From: Bolinopsis microptera
Lineage: Eukaryota; Ctenophora; Tentaculata; Lobata; Bolinopsidae
NCBI RefSeq assembly: GCF_026151205.1
Contig: NC_087079.1
Span: 6,668,169-6,732,168, forward strand
Direction of reading: 5' to 3'
DNA length: 64,000 bases
Positions 31,415-44,600 of this stretch are shown in pieces; within the stretch, counting starts at the first letter, position 1; each line of letters opens with the position of its first letter. Below the pieces are notes generated by a model that was not told the DNA's origin, ran no database searches, and saw only the letters and a list, made by a program, of their open reading frames with translations. The position numbers and the translations under genes are program-made.

Positions 31415-33370
31415 TGTGTAACAAGCCTGAAGTCCTCAGGTAACATTGTGTTACAGACCTGAATTCCTCAGGTAACGTTGTGTTACAGGCCTGAAGTCCT
31501 CAAGTAACGTTGTGCTGCAAGCCTGAAGTCCTCAGGTAACGTTGTGTTACAAGCCTGAAGTCCTCAGGTAACGTTGTGATACAAGCCTGAAGTCCTCAGG
31601 TAACGTTGTGTTACAAGCCTGAAGTCCTCAGGTAACGTTGTGTTACAAGCCTGAAGTCCTCAGGTAACGTTGTGTTACAAGCCTGAAGTTCTCAAGTAAC
31701 GTTGTGTTACAGGCCTGAAGTCCTCAGGTAACGTTGTGTTACAAGCCTGAAGTCCTCAGGTAACATTGTGTTACAGGCCTGAAGTCCTCAGGTAACGTTG
31801 TGTTACAAGCCTAAGGTCATCAGGTAACGTTGTGTTATAAGCCTAAGGTCATCAGGTAACGTTGTGTTACAATCCTGAAGTCCTCAGGTAACGTTGTGTT
31901 ACAGGCCTGAAGTCCTCAGGTAACATTGTGTTACAAGCCTAAGGTCATCAGGTAACGTTGTGTTACAAGCCTAAGGTCATCAGGTAACGTTGTGTTACAA
32001 GCCTGAAGTCCCCATGTAACGCTGTGTTACAAGCCTGAAGTCCTCAGGTTACATTGTGTTACAAGCCTAAGGTCATCAGGTAACGTTGTGTTACAAGCCT
32101 AAGGTCATCAGGTAACGTTGTGTTACAAGCCTGAAGTCCTCAGGTAACATTGTGTTACAAGCCTGAAGTCCTCAGGTAACGTTGTGTTACAAGCCTGAAG
32201 TCCTCAGGTAACGTTGTGTTACAGGCCTGAAGTCATCAGGTAACGTTGTGTTACAAGCCTGAAGTCCTCAGGTAACGTTGTGTTACAGGCCTGAAGTCAT
32301 CAGGTAACGTTGTGTTACAGGCCTGAAGTCATCAGGTAACTTTGTGTTACAGGCCTGAAGTCATCAGGTAACGTTGTGTTACAGGCCTGAAGTCCTCAGG
32401 TAACGTTGTGTTACAAGCCTGAAGTCCTCAGGTAACGTTGTGTTACAGGCCTGAAGTCCTCAAGTAACGTTGTGTTACAAGCCTGAAGTCCTCAGGTAAC
32501 GTTGTGTTACAAGCCTAAGGTCATCGGGTAACGTTGTGATACAAGCCTGAAGTCCTCAGGTAACGCTGTGTTACAAGCCTGAAGTCCTCAGGTAACGTTG
32601 TGTTACAGGCCTCAAGTCCTCAGGTAACGTTGTGTTACAAGCCTGAAGTCCTCAGGTAACGTTGTGTTACAGGCCTGAAGTCCTCAAGTAACGTTGTGTT
32701 ACAAGCCTGAAGTCCTCAGGTAACGTTGTGTTACAAGCCTAAGGTCATCAGGTAACGTTGTGATACAAGCCTGAAGTCCTCAGGTAACGCTGTGTTACAA
32801 GCCTGAAGTCCTCAGGTAACGTTGTGTTACAGGCCTGAAGTCCTCAAGTAACCCTGTGTTACAGGCCTGAAGTCCTCAGGTAACGTTGTGCTACAAGCCT
32901 GAAGTCCTCAGGTAACGTTGTGTTACAAGCCTGAAGTCATCAGGTAACGTTGTGTTACAAGCCTGAAGTCCTCAGGTAACGTTGTGTTACAAGCCTGAAG
33001 TCCTCAGGTAACGTTGTGTGACAAGCCTAAGGTCATCAGGTAACGTTGTGTTACAGGCCTGAAGTCCTCAGGTAACATTGTGTTACAAGCCTGAAGTCCT
33101 CAGGTAACGTTGTGTTACAAGCCCGAAGTCCCCATGTAACGTTGTGTTACAGGCCTGAAGTCCTCAGGTAACGTTGTGTTACAAGCCTGAAGTCCTCAGG
33201 TAACGTGTGATACAAGCCTGAAGTCCCCATGTAACGTTGTGTTACAGGCCTGAAGTCCCCATGTAACGTTGTGTTACAAGCCTGAAGTCCTCAGGTAACG
33301 TTGTGTTACAAGCCTGAAGTCCTCAGGTAACGTTGTGTTACAAGCCTGAAGTCCTCAGATAACACTGTCT
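31415..33370. repeat. 32-bp minisatellite (about 60 copies)
   Basis: Main unit CCTGAAGTCCTCAGG then TAACGTTGTGTTACAAG. Each unit contains two small inverted repeats: CCTGA-AGTCC-TCAGG and TAAC-GTTGT-GTTA. A common variant reads CCTAAGGTCATCAGG, which breaks the first stem. Other variants are ACAGG for ACAAG and CCCCATG for CTCAGG. Variants are interspersed, as after unequal exchange or gene conversion. Confidence 0.95.
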
Positions 33371-35700
33371 GACCAGTTAGACGAGACAAAATCACGACAG
33401 AAATGAATATAAAGGCCATTGCCTCTAAACCACAACGTCGCCGTCTGCTCTACATCAAGCTCTTATCCTCTTGTAAACATATTAAGCCAGATTTGAAATT
33501 GAATAACTTAGGCTACTCTAACCGACTAGTCATACCATTTACAGGATCCCGACCGGCTACTTAATTATTTCGTTCTTTACTCAAGCATACGCGGATTTAC
33601 GTTTACCATTTTAAATATGAATAACATATTACTACATATTATTATACATTATATGGCATATATATATTATATGGCAGTGCCTCGAGTTTTCGTTTTTAAT
33701 TTTATAATTATCTAACGTTTGTATGGTTTGTTGTTCATTTACTTTGTATCACTTGGTTATTTATTAAAATTGAGTGCAGTATAAGATCAAGATATGGTGA
33801 AGACTGAAGATGTCTAGTAAAATGGTGTATTAATGAACTAAGTAGTAAAGTAAGTAAGTAAGTAAAGAGTCATTCAACTTAATTAGCTTGAATCAGAAAA
33901 TTTAATTGAATAAAACTGTTAATAGGGTGGACATATTCCCAGGGCCTAAAAATATTTAACTTCACCTGGGCGTCCACGACTTTTGTCTGTGATTACTACT
34001 CCTTAGTCCTTTCATTACATAATCACTGTACCGTGCAAACCGTTTGCACAAAATTAGCCTGCATAAACGACACTGTTTAAACGACACTGTTTAAACGACA
34101 CTGTTTAAACGACACTGTTTCGTCATTCTGCCCAATATATCAGTGAAACGCCATGCAATTCACGTACCACTAACCTTCATTATTTCGTTTTAGGTCGCCG
34201 ATGATTTACCCCTGCATGCTGCAGACTCAATTATACAAATATTTGTGTCCTCTATTTATGTAATAAAGCTTTCCATAAGAGCCGTGCACCGAGACTGCAT
34301 TTAGATGGGCGCAGCGGCGGTTTGGAACTTTTACTTAATCACTCGCTCAGTACAGATTAATCATATCTTGTGAAAGGGGCCTGAGGGTATAATAAATGTA
34401 GCTTTATTTTCGATATATTTTATTATCCTGATTCCGAATCACCCCTAAGGCCCCTTTAGTGTTACATTATAATTTGTAAGCAATGAAATTAAGTAAAAAA
34501 AACCCCTTAAATCTTCCAACTTTATGTTTTTAATCTGACATCGTTTCAAAAACCAGCGGCGCGGTGGCTGAACAAAGACATGCTGTTAGAAGGACCACTT
34601 ATTGAATATTTAGTTATTGATGACTTCAAAGAAAGACGTGCATGAGTCAAACGACAAGACATCATTTCTGACTTCCGCGTTAACTTAGCTTCAGTTAAAT
34701 GGTAATTGATTTATTTTGTCCCGGCTCTTTTAACACAGTCTTTTAGCCCAGCCGAAGTAATCAGTATTATGATTGTTAAGAAAATTTACTTTTTTAATCA
34801 GCAATATCAGAGCCCAGAGGTATACTGATTAGTATGTTGTAGCTTTGCTCTAATATCAAATATAAAAGATTTCTTGTGAGAGTGGCAGCAACATTCTTTC
34901 ATCAAACTTTTCCAGTTTTCCTGGGAAAAGTTTACAAAAGTAAACCTTTACCTTTGCTTTCATTATAACGAGGATACTTTCTCTAAATTATGTACAATTA
35001 ATTATTAAGTGACCATATTAATGCCTCTGCAACCGTGCGTCCGTGTCAACCGTGTTATACTAGGCAACTGTTTCATGTGCGTTAACCGTACGTCATTTTG
35101 CAGGTTGCAAAGCTGGCGTTAGGGCTTTAGGGGTAGTAGTAAAACTATAAAAGATCCGGTCAGTCAACCCTTCCCATACTATTGTTCTTAAAAAGATCCT
35201 TTATCTACGCATTTGAAAATGGAGACAGTGAAGAAGTCAGTTTGTTAAGTAAAGCCCTGATTCATGTTTCAGTCTGAAGAATTGTTATTTTGCCACCCCA
35301 CACCACGTACTAGAATATTTACTTTTAGTAATTTGGGTCGATATCAAAATTCAAAATAGTTGTATTCGCACTCAAATTTTACTTGACATACGTTGCATGC
35401 CACTTTTCGCGCGCGAAACGTGTATCAATTTTACGGACAGACTGAACACGACAACCCTTGATCTACATACGAATACTGCGACATTCGTGTGACAAAAGTC
35501 TGCCCCAAAGTTGCATAGTGAAGTTTTCACTCTTCTAATTAAATAAATATCGATCCCTGCGTGTCCTGCGTGCTTCTAAATTGTAAATTTATCCCAAAGT
35601 TGTGCACAATTTACTGGAATGTTACAGACAAAGTGATGTCTTCACTTTATTCTAGATGAATTCTTTCATTAAAATTGCGGATTGTTTCTGAAAAGTTGCG
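33371..35700. other. intergenic, no gene seen
   Basis: AT-rich. The only structure is a 14-bp tandem repeat at 34063-34122 (unit TAAACGACACTGTT, about four copies), itself with palindromic ends (AAAC/GTTT). Confidence 0.45.
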
Positions 35701-35755
35701 GATTGTTTCTGAAAGGACTTTATTCAGAAACAATCAGAAATTTGAATGAAAGAAA
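35660..35755. repeat. small imperfect hairpin
   Basis: GATTGTTTCTGAA (35701-35713) pairs exactly with TTCAGAAACAATC (35723-35735) across a 9-base loop. The arm is tandemly duplicated on the left (GCGGATTGTTTCTGAAAAGTT). Outer CTTTCATT and AATGAAAG extend the pairing. Confidence 0.6.
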
Positions 35756-35995
35756 CATCAAATCATGAAACTCAATAGACTCAGTTTATTCTACTTCTAT
35801 AAATACAATTTTATAAAATTAAAACGTAGTACGTGTCATTTGATTTTATTCCCTGGTTGCTCTAGTGAGCTTTATGGTCGGAAATGGAAAATGTATAACA
35901 TCGACACCACGTACCGTACCATTACACATTATTAAGCAATGTTAGTCTCGTAGTTGATTGCCATGGGTTGTATAGTCTTTCAGATTTTTCAGGGA

Positions 35996-36510
35996 TCACA
36001 GTGCTGGCAAGCACGACCGTTGCATTTATTGTGGGTATACTATGTTCCCCATTTACTATTATACCCCCTTTACTATTATACCCCCTTTACTATTATACCC
36101 CCTTTGGTACACGTTACAAGCCTCTTTTGTGCACGCGAAGCGTGCACTCCGGCCTCCGGCAGTAGTTTTCCAGGCATTAAGACTCATCGGAAGTCGTTAA
36201 GCAGAATTATTTTTAGTTCAAAACATTCTAATTTGATGTCAAAGATGACAGGAATAAAAAATAGTTATGTTGAGATTTTTAAGAAATTTGCATAAAATAC
36301 TCGCCAGCACTGTTATACGAAATTCGGTAAAAAACCCAAAATCGCCATATTCAGGTGCCTTTAAAACCATGTTAAAATTGAGTTAGAGATCTGAAATTTT
36401 TCAGGGCGTCTAGACGTTGATCAAATCGACTGCAAAAAAAGTTTCAGGTTTCAGGAGTATCGGGAAATGGGTTTTCTAGAACCCCTGTTTTACGACAGAT
36501 TGTCGTGATA
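35996..36510. repeat. repeat block A (outside copy)
   Basis: About 515 bp starting TCACAGTGCTGGC and ending TTGTCGTGATA, followed by a TA microsatellite. It holds a 17-base unit (TTTACTATTATACCCCC) in about three copies. An inverted copy (38089-38586) lies in the centre of the large palindrome. Part of it is bounded by CAGTGCTGGC and GCCAGCACTG, which may be an element's own termini. Open frames within it, on either strand, are repeat-derived. Confidence 0.7.
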
Positions 36511-36531
36511 TATATATATATATATATATAT

Positions 36532-38068
36532 ATTTTACCAAAACCCATAATCATGGGTAGAGTGGACCGCTGTCAGTGTCTCTCTTTCCCAAACAAAAGG
36601 AAATGATATTACTTTGATTGACCGTTCTCAAATGCAAAATGATACCGAGAATGAAATCGGTCGCTCGCTTTTCCCATTCATTCACGGCTTACGAATTGTA
36701 ATAAGTTTCGATTGATTACATCAATCAGATGCTGTAAAAATCTCTTTGGGTTGCGTTCGGGTCGATACCTAGTATTTCGGGGTAAGGGTGGTAGTTATTA
36801 GTATTACTTATTGAATTAGCTGAAGTTTATTGAATCTTCATTGCCGAGTACAGCTGCCTTTGGGTAGTTTTTCTTAATCTATTACAATTGTAAATGAATG
36901 GGAAAAGCGAGCGACCGATTTCATTCTCGGTATCATTTTGCATTTGAGAACGGTCAATCAAAGTAATATCATTTCCTTTTGTTTGGGAAAGAGAGACACT
37001 GACAGCGGTCCACTCTACCCATGATTATGGGTTTTGGTAAAATATCATCTCTTTTTGATTATAATGTCAGGGTACTTTATAAAGTCGAAATATAAACTGA
37101 TATCTTCATTAATAAGGAGGAAGTTTCAACGATTTCGAAATCTATCCTTTAAAAACATTTCCTTGTGTTTAGGGAAGCATATCGGTCGATCACTGACTGA
37201 ATATGCCACTTAATACTCATTCAAGTTGGCATTAAATTCATATATAATGACATTAAACTGTCGTGGCAAAGCAGAATTTGTTGGAAATCACGAATGAGCA
37301 AAATTCTCACCTTTCGCACGTGCAAACTTTGAGCAGACGTTGCGTGCGCATCCAATATTGAATCGCCGTAAATTTTTGCATGTAATTGTTTTATATATAG
37401 CTTGATAAGCATGCAAAGTTTCAAAGTATTTTAAGAAGAACTGTAATCACAACGGCACTCTAAAGTTGACAGAAAATGACGAAAACAGCAATTTTCAGTG
37501 ATTTTAGCGATTTTCTATCAATTTGGGCGTGTCCCAACGTGTGCAACTTTTCGATTTTCAACTTTAAAACTAGCCTATGACACAATTTATACCTATAGGA
37601 AGCAGAACTGAGCTCCACAACCCAAGGCATGGCCCAACACCAGAGAATACTAAATCGCAAAATTGACGTTTTTATAAAATAATTCTTCAAAAAAGCACAA
37701 ACTTCAATGACGAATATCTTTATGAAGGAGCAAGCTAGAAAAACTTTCCGGTAGATTTTCAGAATGCTTGAACAATTATCTAAGATGAAAATTTCCTCAG
37801 ATTTTGAATAAAATTACTCCTTAATGGTTTAAAATTAATTTTAAAAGTTATTACTTTGTCAAAAATCAAGTTTTAAAAACGGTTAACTTGATGACGTCAT
37901 CAAGGGGTGTTTATGACGTCAAATAATTTGTTTATACAATGTAAACTAAAGTGTAAACAATTATTTGCAAGACCTGTGGTCGGAAATGCCTTTATCTTTT
38001 ATACTTTTGAATCTATGGACAATTAAATACAGGCTACAATTGACTGGCAAAGCGTCTATCCCTGAATA
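36532..38068. repeat. large inverted repeat, left arm
   Basis: About 1.54 kb, nearly identical in reverse complement to 38593-40126. The outer 0.5 kb (36532-37044) is itself an element with about 165-bp inverted termini starting TTTTACCAAAACCCATA; its central part is unique. The inner 1.0 kb carries TGACGTCATCAAGGGGTG-type sequence. No protein family is recognised. Confidence 0.85.
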
Positions 38069-38592
38069 TATATATATATGTATATATGTATCACGACAAT
38101 CTATCGTAAAACAGGGGTTCTAGAAAACCCACTTCCCGATGCTCCTGAAACCTGAAACTTTTTTTGCAGTCGATTTGGTCAACGTCTAGACGCCCTGAAA
38201 AATTTCAGATCTCTAACTCAATTTTAACATGGTTTTAAAGGCACCTGAATATGGCGATTTTGGGTTTTTTACCGAATTTCGTATAACAGTGCTGGCGAGT
38301 ATTTTATGCAAATTTCTTAAAAATCTCAACATAACTATTTTTTATTCCTGTCATCTTTGACATCAAATTAGAATGTTTTGAACTAAAAATAAATCTGCTG
38401 AACGACTTCCGATGAGTCTTAATGCCTGAAAAACGCCTCCGGCCGGAGTGCACGCTTCGCGTGCACGAAAGAGGCTTGTAACGTGTAGGTACCAAAGGGG
38501 GTATAATAGTAAAGGGGGTATAATAGTAAAGGGGGTACATAGTATACCCACAATAAATGCACCGGTCGTGCTTGCCAGCACTGTGACATACA
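38069..38592. repeat. palindrome centre: inverted copy of block A
   Basis: Short TATATG tract, then the reverse complement of block A (38089-38586). It has one 17-base unit fewer than the outside copy and scattered substitutions. Confidence 0.8.
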
Positions 38593-40126
38593 TATTCAGG
38601 GATAGACGCTTTGCCAGTCAATTGTAGCCTGTATTTAATTGTCCATAGATTCAAAAGTATAAAAGATAAAGGCATTTCCGACCACAGGTCTTGCAAATAA
38701 TTGTTTACACTTTAGTTTACATTGTATAAACAAATTATTTGACGTCATAAACACCCCTTGATGACGTCATCAAGTTAACCGTTTTTAAAACTTGATTTTT
38801 GACAAAGTAATAACTTTTAAAATTAATTTTAAACCATTAAGGAGTAATTTTATTCAAAATCTGAGGAGATTTTCATCTTAGATAATTGTTCAAGCATTCT
38901 GAAAATCTACCGGTAAGTTTTTCTAGCTTGCTCCTTCATAAAGATATTCGTCATTGAAGTTTGTGCTTTTTTGAAGAATTATTTTATAAAAACGTCAATT
39001 TTGCGATTTAGTATTCTCTGGTGTTGGGCCATGCCTTGAGTTGAGGAGCTCAGTTCTGCTTCCTATAGGTATAAATTGTGCATTAGGCTTGTTTTGAAGT
39101 TGAAAATCGAAACGTTACACACGTGGGGACACGCCCAAATTGATAGAAAATTGCTAAAATCACTGAAAATTGCTGTTTTCGTCATTTTCTGTCAACTTTT
39201 GAGTGCCGTTGTGATTACAGTTCTTCTTGAAATACTTTGAAACTTTGCATGCTTATCAAGCTATATATAAAACAATTACATGAAAAAATTTACGGCGATT
39301 CAATATTGGATGCGCACGCAACGTCCGCTCAAAGTTTGCACGTGCGAAAGGTGAGAATTTTGCTCATTCGTGATTTCCAACAAATTCTGCTTTGCCACGA
39401 CATTTAATGTCATTATATATGAATTTAATGCCAACTTGAATGAGTATTAGGTGGCATATTCAGTCAGTGATCGACCGATATGCTTACCTAAACACAAGGA
39501 AATGTTTTTAAAGGAAAATTTCGAAATCGTTGAAACTTCCTCCTTATTAATTAATGAAGATATCAGTTTATATTTCGACTTTATAAAGTACCCTGACATT
39601 ATAATCAAAAAGAGATGATATTTTACCAAAACCCATATTCATGGGTAGAGTGGACCGCTGCCAGTGTCTCTCTTTCCCAAACAAAAGGAAATGATATTAA
39701 TTTGATTGACCGTTCTCAAATGCAAAATGATACCGAGAATGAAATCGGTCGCTCGCTTTTCCCATTCATTTACAATTGTAATAGATTAAGAAGATCTACC
39801 CAAAGGCAGCTGTACTCGGCAATAAAGATTCAATAAACTTCAGCTAATTCAATAAGCAATAACTACTACCCTTACCCCGAAATACTAGGTATCGATCCGA
39901 ACGCAACCCAAAGAGATTTTTACAGCATCTGACTGATGTAATCAATCGAAATTTATTACAATTCGTAAGCCGTGAATGAATGGAAAAAGCGAGCGACCGA
40001 TTTCATTCTCGGTATCATTTTGCATTTGAGAACGGTCAATCAAATTAATATCATTTCCTTTTGTTTGGGAAAGAGAGACACTGGCAGCGGTCCACTCTAC
40101 CCATGAATATGGGTTTTGGTAAAATT
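38593..40126. repeat. large inverted repeat, right arm
   Basis: Reverse complement of the left arm, including the complete 0.5-kb TIR element (about 39622-40126, internal part inverted relative to the left copy). Substitutions are scattered along the arm. Confidence 0.85.
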
Positions 40127-41637
40127 ATATAATATAGTAATATGGTTTTTTCTGTTCAGTTCCATCCAGTATTCCTCAACATATATTTTATAGTTTTGCT
40201 CCTAAATTATTCGTTATTACCAAATTCCTCCATTTCTATTTAAGTCGCGTCGTTCGTGAATTTAATCGGTAATTAACCTTTTTAATTATCTTTGCTCGAA
40301 CTCCCAGGTGATTAAAACAGGTGATGTTACCTTATGTTCTACATTTCTATACTTCCTCACCTTCATCTCTCTACTTAGAGTTACACCTATTATTCACACC
40401 AAGTTTCATACTTATTCATAAATTGATCATTTGTCGTATTTCAACTTAGAGGAATGAATGTTACCGAGGCCATTTTTTTTTCTAGATAATTTTACGGCCA
40501 ATCGCAGCTTCCCTCATGCCAATTTCGACACCAAGTTCAGTGAATGTACTGCTTCATAACGATACTAGTCACACTAAGAGGACTATAGTGCAAAAAAACT
40601 GCTGCTAAAGTTAGCACTAGCAGCAATTAGCAGCATTTAAATACACTCGCGCCGTGCATTCATTGGCCACAGGCTAGCTATACATCACATCTCCGCAAGC
40701 AACCCTCGCGCGCTGCGCGCGGCTAGTTGTCATGGTAACGGACGTTAGGAATACGACATATTGAGACCTATATCGCGATCTCCAAAATCCACGTTTTTCT
40801 GCAAAAACGATGATTCGTAACCCTTCAGTTTCATTATTGCTTTTTTACAAAAGGGTGTGAATGAAAAATCAAGCTACAAGTATAGAACATTTTATTAGTT
40901 ACCCTTTATATCAATTGTTGTCAGAAAGATGCATAATATTTGATAAATTTATGAGCTTTTAATTTGATGCCATTAAATTTGGCGACCAGACCAGGAGCCG
41001 ACCGGTCTAATGTTTCTAGACCAGACTCGCCTCGCAGATGTTATTCCTAAATAAAAATCCTGGTTATACCGTACGTTAAATTGCAGGAGTCATTATTTAA
41101 TTTAAAGTATATGATGCAGGAGCAAAATAAAGCAGTCACTCTGAAGTTGTTTAATTAAGCCATTAGAGACGACTGTCTTCTAAAAAGGACTAATTATTTC
41201 ACTTACAGTTACAACGTTAATGTATATCAATTAGATAATTAGGCTATTGTCAGAAATTGGATTATAGAGCTTCATCAGATAAAGTTCAGCCCAATTTCAG
41301 ACAATTTTGAATTTCCTTTCAGTTGTTTAGTAAATTAGGAGGAGGAGAAGAAGGATGAGGGAAGGATAATTAGATGTGAGCATTATTGCGTTGACTTTCC
41401 TACCCTCCGTTGAAACACTGTTTTTATGACCCCGTTATCCCCCCCCCCCCCTATAGTTATTTGGTCAAAGCATGGCATCTAAAGCTTAAGCATGGAATCG
41501 AGCTTTAAATTTAATGAACTATTCACTATTCAGCCTTTTTAGAAACCCGCTCAGAAATTTAAGTTTAAAGGAATATTTTGCATCGTTCGAATCACTAACA
41601 TCATCAATTGCATACAGTAAGAAGAACTCCAAACAAA
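40127..41637. other. upstream region of the Kv gene
   Basis: Contains a GC-richer patch near 40650-40740 (CGCGCGCTGCGCGCGGC). A short dispersed motif (AGTGCAAA then AAACTGCTGCT) near 40588 recurs at 50339. A poly-C run lies at about 41441. No upstream coding exon is evident, though a 5'UTR exon is possible. Confidence 0.4.
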
Positions 41638-44600
41638 ATGACAATGTTCCACGAGATACAGAACCTGTTCTCATTCGGAACACTACGTCTATCGGAGAAC
41701 TCTCAGACTCAGCTGGTACGAGAACTACCATCTAGATCTAAAAGTCCCGACTTTGATCACGATAACTGCCAGATCTTCATGGAGCCGAGCAGGTCGAGGC
41801 GGCAACTGATGGGAGGGGCTGTGCATACCAAACAGAGACACATGCGAGAGTCAGTGATAAGCCTGATCGGTCATCAGCCTGGTATGGCAACTAGTTGTGG
41901 CAATGATCACAATTTAGGTAAGCCTTGATTAATCATATTTATCGTGTACAAAGTACAAACCAATTAAAAAGTATTATTATATACTTTATGATTTCTTCAT
42001 TTTTGGTCATTTATTAAATTACAATTTTTTTACACAATTTACTCTAATTCTAAATGATTCTAAATATTGAGCAATCCATGTGTTCATTTGACCCAACATC
42101 GCACATATTTATCATCTAAAGATCTAATCAAGGAGGATTAGTCAACACTGTCTTTCATAAATACCAACTTGACAATGCGAAGAGACACCCAATCCCATAT
42201 TAAATTATCATGAAATTATAAAATGAACTTATCATAACATTATTTATCATAAATTATCATATTATGAAATTATTGTATTATTAAATCATAATACTATTTA
42301 TTATGAAATTATGATGTAATGAAACTGCCATATAGTGCTTTAAGGCATTAACTGAAATCCCAGATCATTAAATACAAACCGTTATAAATTTAAGGTTCTG
42401 ACCTTCCTACTACCTAATGTCCTTATTGGTAAACACATGATGCGGCATAACAGTAAGTTTTAAAAGTCAGTCTATATGGTAACCGTTTAATATTAATAAG
42501 ATGTAGAAAATAGTCGGCTCACCTCATGATATGAAAAAAAGTATGTTGAAACTTAAATGGCAACGTGGCTAGAATTTATTAGTGAATTCAACATTTATTG
42601 GACTTGATACCAAGATGAAATTAGAAAAGGAAAAGGATTCAGACAGCAGTAGCTGCAACTTAAACTTACCAATCTTCAGATTTTCCCAGTACGATAAGCG
42701 AAACTCTTTCCTTAAACCAAGTATCGACAACAACGGAAGTTGCTGGAGCAGGAAAATCGCATTCAGAAAAAAAGATACTTATCAACGTATCCGGGAGAAA
42801 GTTTTTAATTTATCGCAGCTATTTGGAAAGGTACTAAAACTGTTATGAAAATATGAAAACTTTAACTGTTTCCATTCTAACTAGATACTGCTGCATACTT
42901 GTTACTTTTGTTTTTGGAGTAATAGCTTTAAAGTCAACTTGACTCAAACTGTAGAGTAATCGGAAATGGACCAATCAAAAATATCGAACTCTGATGATAT
43001 CCCAAAAATATTAATATTGGTAAATAACTAGCCTGATGATCAGGTACCCAAAGACGCTGCTCGGATCGGCTGACCTAGATAAACACTACGACACACATTA
43101 CGGGGACTACTTCTTCGACACAAACCAGGAGGCCTTTGAGAGTATCTTTGATTTTTACCTCTACGGAAAACTCTACCAACCAGCGTCTATACCCAGCGAA
43201 ATGTTTGAGGTAAACAAAGAGGGTGTGCTTAATTTGGATGCTGCATTATTGCAACTCTTCACAATTTTAATAGGTAAGGTAAGTATATTACTCGTTTGTC
43301 TAAGTTGCTTCTCAATCTCAATTGTAAACGCTTTAACACGCTTATTATGAACACTGTCTTCAGGATTCGTTAGAATATTTCCGGATGGTGTCTGTGATTA
43401 AAGAAGCTGAAGCTCAAGAAAAACAAAAGGAGAAAAGCAAGGTACACTCACATACAATTGCAAAGACTTGCTTAGGGCGAATCAGACAGCAAATTGATAA
43501 TGCATTTAAAAATCCCAGCTGCAGCAAAGCTGGTCTTATCTATGGATGGGTTGACATCGCTTGTATCATCCTTTCAATCATACTTATGATCAGTGAGACT
43601 GACCCTAAAATAGATGTAATGTTAATGGACAAAACTTTGAAAATCACTAAAATATGGGCTTCTTTGGAATTGGCAACAATCATCTTTTTTACATTTGACG
43701 TCCTACTAAGATTCGTAGTAACCTACGGAAAGTTCGAATTTGTCAAAAGCCCAGGGACATGGCTGGACCTCTTCACAATTCTCCCTTTCTTCCTCGAGGT
43801 ACTTGTAGATGTAGCGCATTTTGGGTCGATAAAAGTTTTGAGAGTAGCCAGGATCGCCCGAATCTTGAAACTGATTAAGAGGAACAAAAGATTATTGCTG
43901 ATGGTGACTGTTCTGTCAAGATCTATGGGTGAGCTGAGCATGCTGTTTATTGTGTGGAGTATGTGTATTGTTGTGGCTGGGATGAGCCTCTACTTCATCG
44001 AGGAAACGGACAATTCTGCAGATATCAAATCAGGTAAATTAGTAATGTCACCATTCGTGATATTGTAACGCGGTTAAATTTTAAGATTTTAATTCCAGTT
44101 TAATTCTAGTTTAATTCCAGTTTAATTCCAGTTTAATTCCATTCTCTTTTATAGCGCAGTTATTTGTTTTGCTCTACGTGGGCCGATTTAATTTCTTAAA
44201 TGGGAACGTGCTGCTACACAGCTACATGTTTAATACATGTCATTATATTTTACTCTTAACCAAACTTATGTTTTTATAAAATTTGATATATTTAAGTTTC
44301 TTATTAATATTTATTTTTACGTATCACTATTGTGGCTGACGGAGCTGGAAAATCTTAACCCTGTCAAACTGGTTGTATACCCTGTTTACTGGATTTTTTT
44401 GTGAGAAGTTGATTAAACATTAAATATTTATTCTCAGGGTTTCACGGCATTTGGTGGGCTGTAGTTACTTTAAGCACTGTCGGATACGGTGATATAGTAC
44501 CTGTAAGTATGTATTTATACTTATTTCTGATAATTTATTACTGTTAAAAAACCTTTAAAAATACTTACGTGGTGAATTACCGATGAATGAGCTAATATAC

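Noticed and set aside
31415-33370. CRISPR-like array
   Set aside because: Units are contiguous 32-bp tandem repeats without unique spacers, in an animal genome; it is a minisatellite.
35954-38696. 113- and 130-residue frames with shared TKHSNLMSKMTGIKNSYVEI-like ends
   Set aside because: They are the two copies of repeat block A, with no domain and no splice or start support; the similarity reflects the inverted repeat.
43723-43941. 72-codon antisense frame
   Set aside because: Shadow of the Kv channel exon.
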